Source: an uncultured Streptomyces sp.
Lineage (GTDB): Bacteria; Actinomycetota; Actinomycetes; Streptomycetales; Streptomycetaceae
Assembly: GCA_946480485.1 (NCBI GenBank)
Contig: CAMLJW010000376.1
Span: 1 to 5,326 of the forward strand
Direction of reading: 5' to 3'
DNA length: 5,326 nt
Position numbers and translations under genes: made by a program. This document shows, piece by piece, positions 1-5,326 of the stretch; positions within the stretch are counted from its first letter, which is position 1, and each line of letters begins with the position of its first letter. The notes below the pieces were generated by a model that saw only the letters and a list, made by a program, of their open reading frames with translations, searched no databases and was not told the origin of the DNA.

Positions 1-61
1 GCTTCGAGCTGGGGAACCAGCGGTCGACGACCACGAGTTCCCGCCCATACCAGGCCGGGAT
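1..61 (-). pseudogene. tnpB: TnpB (IS200/IS605-family OrfB) remnant, partial at left edge
   Basis: Read on the minus strand from about 61 down to 2, the frame gives IPAWYGRELVVVDRWFPSSK. The core WYGRELVVVDRWFPSSK is a well-conserved block of TnpB/OrfB proteins, the RNA-guided nucleases carried by IS200/IS605 and IS1341-type elements. In the family it directly precedes the CxxC zinc ribbon and lies between the second and third RuvC motifs. Upstream in the same frame (about 62-120) the translation reads roughly LGESFNCRSSDTSE, which does not resemble the 'FR.(M/L)LEYKA' segment expected before WYGREL, and no convincing start codon lies nearby. I infer a copy that has lost its N-terminal part, with a breakpoint near 55-62. 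The zinc ribbon, RuvC-III and right element would lie beyond the left edge, so whether the 3' half is intact is unknown. The assignment rests on 17 residues recognised by eye. Confidence 0.62.
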
Positions 62-64
62 TTC

Positions 65-90
65 GGAGGTATCCGATGAACGGCAGTTGA
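65..90 (+). promoter_or_regulatory. Strong Shine-Dalgarno plus four-codon upstream ORF
   Basis: GGAGGT at 65-70 is a near-perfect Shine-Dalgarno sequence, placed 5 nt before ATG at 76. The reading frame is ATG AAC GGC AGT TGA (Met-Asn-Gly-Ser-stop) and ends at 90. It is in the same frame as the GH31 gene starting at 133, whose own ribosome binding site is weak. It may be a translated leader from which ribosomes reinitiate 42 nt downstream, a former start now separated by a stop, or a chance match. The site lies on the opposite strand to the TnpB remnant and its boundary. Confidence 0.3.
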
Positions 91-132
91 ACGACTCACC
101 CAAACGGGGCGGTCGATGGCAGGCTGAGCAGC

Positions 133-2499
133 ATGGACGGTCGTAACCTGGTGCGTTCGGTGAAAGCGGTCGGTTCGGCGGGAGCGGCCCGGGGATTGCG
201 TACCGTGCGGGCCGCGTGGCGCAGGAGGCGTGTCGACGCCGCAGGGCTCCCGCCGCGTGGCGCCGAGCGCGCGCGGGTGCCCGGGCCCGTGCTGGACGTG
301 GAGCCCGGGCCCGGCGGCGGACTCGTCCGGTTCACCCGAGCGGAGCTGCGCATCACCGTCACGGTGCACGGAGCCGTCTTCTGGGGCTGGGACGGGGCCG
401 GGCCGGAGCCGTCGTACGCGCTCTCGGGCAGCCCCCCGAAGCCGGATCCGCGGGCTGTTCTGGAGCCGGACAAGGATGGTGCCTGGCGGGTGGTGGCCGA
501 GCGCGTGACGGTGGTCGTCTCGCGGCACGGCGCCATTGAGGTGCGTACGCCGGGCGGGGTGACGCTGCGCCGCGATCTGCCGCCCCGGTGGTGGGAGCCG
601 GTCGGCGGGGGCACGGCACGCTGGATACAGCGCTCCGAAGTGGCCGCCGACGCACGGTTCTTCGGCCTGGGCGGGCGCGCGTCGGGGCCCCGGCTGCGCG
701 ACGGAACGTACCGGCTGTGGAACACCGATCCGGGCCTCGCCTTCGGTCCCGGCGTCGACCCGCTGTACATCACCATGCCGGTGCAGATGGTGGTGGCCGA
801 CGCGGCCACGCATCTCGTGTTCCACGACAGCACGTGGGACGGCAGTGTGACCGTGCGCGAGGGCGAGGAAGGCGCGGGCTCAGGACACGACCGTGCCGGG
901 ACGAGCGAGCTGCGGATGGACGGCGGACCGCTGCGCTGCTGGGTGATGGCGGGCACTCCCGTGCGCGTTTTGCACACCTGGGCGTCACTCACCGGGGCCG
1001 CCGCGCTGCCACCCGCGTGGGCGCTGGGGCACCATCACGCGCGGTGGGGCTTCGGCAGTGAGCAGGAGGTGCGGCGGATCGTCGTCGGCTATCGCGAGCG
1101 CGGGCTGCCGCTGGACGCGATCCACCTCGACATCGACCACTACGCCGCGTATCAGGTGTTCACCGTCGACCAGAAGCGCTTCCCGAAATTGCCCGTGGTG
1201 GCCGAAGAGTTGCGCCAGGACGGGATCCGGCTGGTGTCGATCGTGGATCCGGCGGTCAAGGCCGAGTCGGGGAACACGGTGTACGACAGCGGGACCGCGG
1301 AGAACGCCTTCGTGCGGGACTCCGTGGGGAAGCTGGTGCGGGGTGTCCTGTGGCCGGGCGAAGCGGTGTATCCGGACTTCACGCGCGCGCGGGTGCGACG
1401 TTGGTGGGGCGGGCTCTATGAGGAGCGGCTCGCGCAGGGGTTCGCTGGTTTCTGGCACGACATGAACGAGCCGGTGTCGTTCACGGCCTTCGGGGAATCC
1501 ACGTTGCCCCGTTCGGCCCGGCATGACATGGAGGGACGCCGCGGCGACCATCGTGAGGCGCACAACGTGTACGCGCTCGGCATGGCTCGGGCCGGCTACG
1601 AAGCTTTGCGTGAATTGACGCCCCAGGAGAGACCGTTCATGTTCTCGCGCTCCGGATGGGCGGGAATGCAGCGCTACGGAGGGGCCTGGTCCGGGGACGT
1701 GGCCACAGGCTGGCCGGGGCTGCGGGCCTCGCTGTCGCTGGTGGTGGGACTCGGGTTGTGCGGAGTGCCGTACTCGGGCCCCGCGGTGGGCGGCCTCGAC
1801 GGCAGCCCGTCACCCGAGCTGTATCTGCGCTGGTTCCAGCTGGGCGCGTATCTACCGCTGTTCCGTACGCACGCGAGTCCGCGGGCCGGGTGCGGGGAGC
1901 CCTGGGAATTCGGCGCCGACGTCCTTGAGCACGCGCGTGTGGCGCTCGTCGAGCGGCGGCGGCTGCTGCCGTACTTCATGACGCTGGCGCATCTGGCACG
2001 TCTGACGGGGGCGCCGTATGTGCGGCCGCTGTGGTGGGACGCTCCCGAGGAGAGGGTGCTGCGCGACCGCGAGGACGCCTTCCTGCTCGGCGACTGTCTT
2101 CTGGTGGCGCCGGTGCTGGCCCCCGGCATGGACCGGCGCGCGGTGCAGCTGCCTCCGGGGCGCTGGTACGACACGGTGACCGAGGAGGCGTACGAAGGGC
2201 CTTCTCAGGTGCTGATCCACGCCCCCTTGTCCCGCATTCCGGTGTTGGCGCGCGCGGGCGCCGTCGTGCCCGTACGCGGCGACGGCGGCGGTCTGGAGCT
2301 GGAGGTGTGGGCCCCCGCGCGCGGACGCAGTGGAGGCGGCCTCGTGGTACCGGACGCGGGCGACGGTTGGGACGAGCCGGAAATCGAGCGGTATGTGACG
2401 CGCTGGGAGGGGAAGCGGGTGGTGGTCGAGCGCGACGGGGAGGTCGGCCGGGGCGAGGCGTCCCGCCCGGTACGGGTCCGGGGGCTCAGGACGTCGTGA
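133..2499 (+). CDS. Glycoside hydrolase family 31 (alpha-glucosidase-like)
   Basis: This is a 788-residue retaining glycoside hydrolase of family 31, which releases alpha-linked sugars (commonly glucose, sometimes xylose) from oligosaccharides. An N-terminal beta-sandwich (about 50-285) precedes the catalytic TIM barrel (about 290-625), followed by C-terminal beta domains. The nucleophile is D443 in FWHDMNEP. The acid/base is D522 in WSGDVATGW, preceded by the substrate-contact arginine R514 in GMQRYGG. HLDIDHY (331-337) with FTVD...FP, and H580 in PLFRTHA, match subsite -1 positions. Length is normal for bacterial members. There is no signal peptide: the Arg-rich N-terminus (RRRR at 30-33) lacks a following hydrophobic segment, so a cytoplasmic enzyme acting on imported sugars is likely. 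ATG 133 was chosen because the ATG at 116 meets a stop after three codons and the ATG at 76 is cut off by TGA 88-90. Its Shine-Dalgarno (AGG at 121-123) is weak, and GTG 151 or 160 remain possible. The family is secure; the exact substrate is not. Confidence 0.95.
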   Translation: MDGRNLVRSVKAVGSAGAARGLRTVRAAWRRRRVDAAGLPPRGAERARVPGPVLDVEPGPGGGLVRFTRAELRITVTVHGAVFWGWDGAGPEPSYALSGSPPKPDPRAVLEPDKDGAWRVVAERVTVVVSRHGAIEVRTPGGVTLRRDLPPRWWEPVGGGTARWIQRSEVAADARFFGLGGRASGPRLRDGTYRLWNTDPGLAFGPGVDPLYITMPVQMVVADAATHLVFHDSTWDGSVTVREGEEGAGSGHDRAGTSELRMDGGPLRCWVMAGTPVRVLHTWASLTGAAALPPAWALGHHHARWGFGSEQEVRRIVVGYRERGLPLDAIHLDIDHYAAYQVFTVDQKRFPKLPVVAEELRQDGIRLVSIVDPAVKAESGNTVYDSGTAENAFVRDSVGKLVRGVLWPGEAVYPDFTRARVRRWWGGLYEERLAQGFAGFWHDMNEPVSFTAFGESTLPRSARHDMEGRRGDHREAHNVYALGMARAGYEALRELTPQERPFMFSRSGWAGMQRYGGAWSGDVATGWPGLRASLSLVVGLGLCGVPYSGPAVGGLDGSPSPELYLRWFQLGAYLPLFRTHASPRAGCGEPWEFGADVLEHARVALVERRRLLPYFMTLAHLARLTGAPYVRPLWWDAPEERVLRDREDAFLLGDCLLVAPVLAPGMDRRAVQLPPGRWYDTVTEEAYEGPSQVLIHAPLSRIPVLARAGAVVPVRGDGGGLELEVWAPARGRSGGGLVVPDAGDGWDEPEIERYVTRWEGKRVVVERDGEVGRGEASRPVRVRGLRTS

Positions 2500-2621
2500 C
2501 ACGCGTTCGACTGCCCTCAGCGTCCCTGCACTCCTCTCATTCCATATGATGCGAGCCGCGAGCCGGCCTTCGTTTTCGTGGTCCACGCGCGCGTGCGTCC
2601 CGTGTGCCGTACCTCGGGACC

Positions 2622-2638
2622 ACGGACCACGGGTCCGT
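2622..2638. terminator. Hairpin in convergent intergenic region, candidate terminator
   Basis: ACGGACC (2622-2628) and GGTCCGT (2632-2638) are exact inverted repeats with a 3-nt ACG loop, giving a 7-bp stem. It lies between two convergent genes, 122 nt after the GH31 stop and 59 nt after the GTPase stop. There is no T-tract on either side, as is common for actinobacterial terminators. The stem is symmetrical and could act in either direction. A competing pairing of GGACC at 2617-2621 with GGTCC at 2632-2636 is possible. Confidence 0.4.
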
Positions 2639-2676
2639 ACCCCGGTCGGCGGGCGTACCGGCCGTGCGCGTGCGGG

Positions 2677-2694
2677 GCAGGGTGGCGGCCCTGC
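2677..2694 (-). terminator. Hairpin just after the GTPase stop, candidate terminator
   Basis: GCAGGG (2677-2682) and CCCTGC (2689-2694) form a 6-bp stem with a 6-nt loop. The hairpin starts three bases past the stop codon (2698-2700) of the leftward GTPase gene. Its position suits termination of the oxoprolinase-GTPase transcript. The stem is short, lacks a U-tract, and in DNA of this GC content could arise by chance. Confidence 0.4.
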
Positions 2695-2697
2695 GCT

Positions 2698-3303
2698 TCA
2701 GGTGGTGACGCCCTGGCGGCGCATCGCCGCGTAGGCCATGGCGTGATTGACGACGCCGATGAGGACCTCCTTGACGGACTCCCGTTCGCGCGCGTCGCAC
2801 AGTACGACGGGCACCTCGGGGTCGAGGTCGAGGGCCCGGCGGACGTCTTCGACGGGGTAATGTTCCGCTCCCTCGAAGCAGTTGACGCCCAACACGAAGG
2901 GTATGGAGCGCCGCTCGAAGTAGTCGACCGCTGCGAAGCAGTCCTCCAGGCGGCGGGTGTCGGCGAGTACGACGGCCCCCAGTGCGCCGGTGGCGAGCTC
3001 GTCCCACAGGAACCAGAAACGGTCCTGGCCAGGCGTGCCGAAGAGGTAGAGAACGAGGTCCTCGCGGAGCGTGATGCGGCCGAAGTCCATCGCGACCGTG
3101 GTGGTGTGCTTGCCCTCCACGCCGCTGGTGTCGTCGACCGGACGGCCCGCCTCGGTGAGCAACTCCTCGGTGCGCAGCGGCTTGATCTCACTGACCGCAC
3201 CGACCAGGGTCGTCTTGCCCACGCCGAAGCCGCCCGCCACGAGTAGCTTGAACGTGACGGGCTCGACGGGGGCCATGCCGCGCTCAGAACGCCCGAAGAT
3301 CAT
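2698..3303 (-). CDS. cvnD: CvnD/MglA-type small GTPase (conservon ATP/GTP-binding protein)
   Basis: This 201-residue Ras-superfamily protein belongs to the actinobacterial CvnD group, the GTPase of the cvnA-B-C-D 'conservons', which resemble a membrane-associated G-protein signalling complex with a sensor kinase (A), a roadblock protein (B) and a DUF742 protein (C). Visible motifs are the P-loop GGFGVGKTT (24-32), the switch I region HTTTVAMDFGRI (66-77), a G3 motif LFGTPGQDRF (87-96) with the MglA-like T-P-G-Q form, NCFEGA (141-146) in place of the canonical NKxD, and CDAR (169-172) at G5. The degenerate G4 is, from memory of the family, usual for CvnD, so base specificity cannot be assumed. 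ATG 3303 is chosen because it has AGGAG 9 nt upstream and gives the usual short N-terminus; Met10 (3276) is an alternative and the upstream extension to 3444 is not family-like. It overlaps the oxoprolinase gene by 20 bp, suggesting translational coupling. No cvnA, B or C is in the window. Target and signal are unknown. Confidence 0.93.
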   Translation of the reverse strand: MIFGRSERGMAPVEPVTFKLLVAGGFGVGKTTLVGAVSEIKPLRTEELLTEAGRPVDDTSGVEGKHTTTVAMDFGRITLREDLVLYLFGTPGQDRFWFLWDELATGALGAVVLADTRRLEDCFAAVDYFERRSIPFVLGVNCFEGAEHYPVEDVRRALDLDPEVPVVLCDARERESVKEVLIGVVNHAMAYAAMRRQGVTT

Positions 3304-5326
3304 CGGTCTCTTCTCCTGCTTCAGTGGTGTCGTGCGGTGGTGGACCGTATCCGCCGCCGCCGGGGGTTTCGATGACCAGTACGTCGCCGGGGCCGACGTC
3401 CGCCGCGTCACTCCCGCCGAGTTCGCTGACCGTGCCGTCCGCACGCTCCACGCGGCCCGCGCCCAGCGCTCCGGGCCCGCCGCCCGCCATACCGTAGGGC
3501 GGAACCCTGCGGTGCTGGCAGAGCGTGGAGACGGTCATGGGCTCGTGGAAACGGATGCGGCGTACCGCGCCGTCCCCGCCGCGCCACCGTCCGGCTCCGC
3601 CGCTGCCGCCTCGTACGGCGAACTCATCGAGCTGGACGGGCAGTCGCCACTCCAGGACTTCGGGGTCCGTGAGCCGCGAGTTGGTCATGTGGGTCTGGAC
3701 GACGGAGGCGCCGGGGAAACCGTCGCCCGCCCCGGACCCTGAAGCCACGGTCTCGTAGTACTGGTACCGCTCGTTGCCGAAGGTGACGTTGTTCATGGTT
3801 CCGGAGCCCTCGGCCTGTGCCCCGAGGGCGCCGTAGAGCGCGCCGGTGATCGCCTGGGACGTTTCGACATTGCCGGCGACGACCGCGGCCGGGTGCTCGG
3901 GGGCGAGCATCGAGCGGGGCGGCACGACGATGTCGAGGGGGCGCAGACAGCCGTCGTTGAGCGGGATGTCGTCGGCGACCAAGGTACGGAAGACGTACAG
4001 GACGGCGGCGTTGACCACCGAGAACGGCGCGTTGAAGTTGGTGGCCAGCTGCGGCGACGTACCGGTGAAGTCGATGATGGCGGACCGTTCTTCGTGGTCT
4101 ACGCGGACGCGGACCCGGATGACGGCTCCGGAGTCGGTCTCGTAGCTGAACTCGCCGTCCTCAAGGGCGCCGATGACGCGGCGTACGGCTTCCTCGGCGT
4201 TGTCCTGGACGTGCTTCATGTACGCCTGGACGACGTCGAGGCCGAAGTTCTCGATCATCCGGGCGACTTCGTCGACGCCCTTCTGGTTGGCGGCGATCTG
4301 GGCGCGCAGGTCGGCAAGGTTCGTCTTCGGGTTACGCGAGGGGTAGGGCGCCTCGGTGAGGAGCCGTAGTGTCTCCTCCTCGCGAAGGTGGCCGCCCTCC
4401 ACGAGCAGCCAGTTGTCGAAGAGGATGCCCTCCTCCTCGATGGTGCGGCTGGTCGCGGGCATGGAACCGGGGGCGATGCCGCCGATCTCGGCGTGGTGGC
4501 CGCGTGACGCCACGTAGAAGAGGATCCGGTCACCGTCCGTGTCGAACACCGGGGTGATCACGGTGACGTCGGGGAGGTGCGTGCCGCCGTGGTACGGATC
4601 GTTGACTGCGTACGCTTCCCCGGGGCGCATCCCCGAGCCGCGGCGGCGGACGACCTCCTTGACGCTGGTGCCCATCGACCCCAAGTGCACGGGGATATGG
4701 GGGGCGTTGGCGACAAGGTTGCCTTCCGGGTCGAAGAGCGCGCAGGAGAAGTCCAAGCGCTCCTTGATGTTGACCGACTGGGCGGTGGACTCCAGGCGGG
4801 CACCCATCTGCTCGGCGATGGACATGAAGAGGTTGTTGAAGACCTCGAGGAGAACGGGGTCGGCCTCTGTGCCGAGAGCGGAACCCTCTGCGACCGCCAC
4901 GCGTTCCATGACCAGATGCCCGTCGTCGGTCATGGCCGCCTGCCAGCCGTCGTCGACGACGGTGGTCGCGCCGGCCTCGGTGATGATCGCGGGGCCGGTG
5001 ACGGTTTCCCCGGGGGGCAGTCCCTCGCGGCGGTGCAGGGTTACCTCGCGCCAGGCGCCGCCCGTGTGGAGGCTGACCGTCTCCTGGGTGCCGGGGGTGG
5101 TGTCGGGGACGGCGAGGGCGGAGAGATCGGGGGGTTCGGTGAGACCAGTGGCTTCCACCAGGAGGGCTTCGACGACGACCGGACGGTCGAGGGTGAAGGA
5201 GTAGGTGGCGCGATGGCGGTCCTCGAAGGTGCGGGTCATGGTGTCGGGCTCGGTGAGCTCGACCACGAGTACCGTGTCCGTGCCGTCATAGCGCAGCTGG
5301 GCCCGGCGGGTGATCTGGATGCGCTC
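3284..5326 (-). CDS. 5-oxoprolinase/hydantoinase, fused HyuA-HyuB type (N-terminus beyond right edge)
   Basis: The frame is open to the right edge, giving the last 680 residues of a larger protein; the first visible residues read ERIQITRRAQLRYDGTDTVL, typical of the end of the HyuA part. Residues about 1-145 are the C-terminal region of HyuA (GPAIITEAGATTVV at 112-125), and about 156-665 are a full HyuB domain starting DPVLLEVFNNLFMSIAEQMG. HyuB hallmarks are NDPYHGGTHLPD (242-253), GHHAEIGG (276-283), QTHMTNSR (544-551) and the glycine-rich ETPGGGGYG (653-661). The fused A-B arrangement is that of ATP-dependent 5-oxoprolinase, a cytoplasmic enzyme opening 5-oxo-L-proline to L-glutamate; fused proteins are usually about 1,200-1,300 residues, so roughly half is missing. 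The internal GTG at 5266 is not the start. Hydantoin-type substrates cannot be excluded without the ATP-binding half. The last six residues are encoded in the 20-bp overlap with the GTPase gene. Confidence 0.93.
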   Translation of the reverse strand, partial: ERIQITRRAQLRYDGTDTVLVVELTEPDTMTRTFEDRHRATYSFTLDRPVVVEALLVEATGLTEPPDLSALAVPDTTPGTQETVSLHTGGAWREVTLHRREGLPPGETVTGPAIITEAGATTVVDDGWQAAMTDDGHLVMERVAVAEGSALGTEADPVLLEVFNNLFMSIAEQMGARLESTAQSVNIKERLDFSCALFDPEGNLVANAPHIPVHLGSMGTSVKEVVRRRGSGMRPGEAYAVNDPYHGGTHLPDVTVITPVFDTDGDRILFYVASRGHHAEIGGIAPGSMPATSRTIEEEGILFDNWLLVEGGHLREEETLRLLTEAPYPSRNPKTNLADLRAQIAANQKGVDEVARMIENFGLDVVQAYMKHVQDNAEEAVRRVIGALEDGEFSYETDSGAVIRVRVRVDHEERSAIIDFTGTSPQLATNFNAPFSVVNAAVLYVFRTLVADDIPLNDGCLRPLDIVVPPRSMLAPEHPAAVVAGNVETSQAITGALYGALGAQAEGSGTMNNVTFGNERYQYYETVASGSGAGDGFPGASVVQTHMTNSRLTDPEVLEWRLPVQLDEFAVRGGSGGAGRWRGGDGAVRRIRFHEPMTVSTLCQHRRVPPYGMAGGGPGALGAGRVERADGTVSELGGSDAADVGPGDVLVIETPGGGGYGPPPHDTTEAGEETDDLRAF
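3313..3317 (-). promoter_or_regulatory. Ribosome binding site of the GTPase gene
   Basis: On the minus strand AGGAG (within AGGAGAAGAGACCG) stands 9 nt before ATG 3303. It is the best Shine-Dalgarno near any candidate start and decides the start over the longer frame to 3444. It lies inside the 3' end of the oxoprolinase coding region, so ribosomes finishing that gene pass over it. Confidence 0.7.

Noticed and set aside
87..118. TTGAAC at 87-92 as a -35 box of a sigma-70-type promoter for the GH31 gene.
   Set aside because: No acceptable TANNNT -10 hexamer is found 16-19 nt downstream; the region reads GC-rich there.
192..260. Twin-arginine (Tat) export signal suggested by the RRRR run at residues 30-33 of the GH31 protein.
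   Set aside because: No hydrophobic segment or signal peptidase site follows the arginines; the next residues are polar, Pro- and Arg-rich.
96..992. A 298-codon open frame on the minus strand opposite the 5' part of the GH31 gene.
   Set aside because: It is rich in Arg, Ser, Pro and Thr with no recognisable domain, as expected of an antisense frame in high-GC coding DNA, and lies wholly opposite a gene with clear catalytic motifs.
1852..2586. A 244-codon minus-strand frame opposite the end of the GH31 gene.
   Set aside because: Low-complexity His/Arg/Pro/Ala composition, no family motif, and no supporting ribosome binding site seen; treated as an antisense shadow.
2578..3246. A 222-codon plus-strand frame opposite the GTPase gene.
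   Set aside because: It mirrors the GTPase codons, while the opposite strand carries a full set of G motifs; no independent evidence of coding.
3304..3444. N-terminal extension of the GTPase by 47 residues to an upstream ATG.
   Set aside because: The extension is not like any CvnD N-terminus, lies inside the oxoprolinase gene in another frame, and ATG 3303 has a good Shine-Dalgarno.

Overview
The window looks like chromosomal DNA from a high-GC actinomycete, most likely Streptomyces or a close relative. The coding frames have G or C at most third positions, and a CvnD-type small GTPase of the actinobacterial 'conservon' kind is present. Species cannot be read from the sequence.

Layout. (1) The left edge, up to about position 60, carries on the minus strand a short stretch of a TnpB/IS605-OrfB protein (WYGRELVVVDRWFPSSK). 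Its upstream side stops matching the family abruptly, so it looks like a mobile-element remnant that also runs off the left edge. (2) A short leader of lower GC (about 60-132) holds a strong Shine-Dalgarno sequence and a four-codon ORF, in frame with and 42 nt ahead of the next gene. (3) Positions 133-2499 (+) encode a complete family 31 glycoside hydrolase with both catalytic aspartates. (4) A 198-bp convergent intergenic region (2500-2697) contains small GC-rich hairpins, two of which are plausible terminators. (5) Positions 2698-3303 (-) encode a CvnD/MglA-type GTPase. (6) Positions 3284-5326 (-) encode the C-terminal 680 residues of a fused HyuA-HyuB 5-oxoprolinase/hydantoinase whose N-terminus lies beyond the right edge.

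How the parts relate. The oxoprolinase and the GTPase are read leftward and overlap by 20 bp, with the GTPase ribosome binding site inside the oxoprolinase coding sequence, so co-transcription and translational coupling are likely. The GTPase is normally the last gene of a cvnA-B-C-D operon. Here the cvnC position is occupied by a metabolic enzyme gene, so it is an orphan or rewired conservon member. The GH31 gene is a separate convergent unit with no evident functional tie. I see no CRISPR array, tRNA, rRNA or complete transposon. The most notable points are the oxoprolinase-cvnD overlap and the previously unlabelled TnpB remnant.
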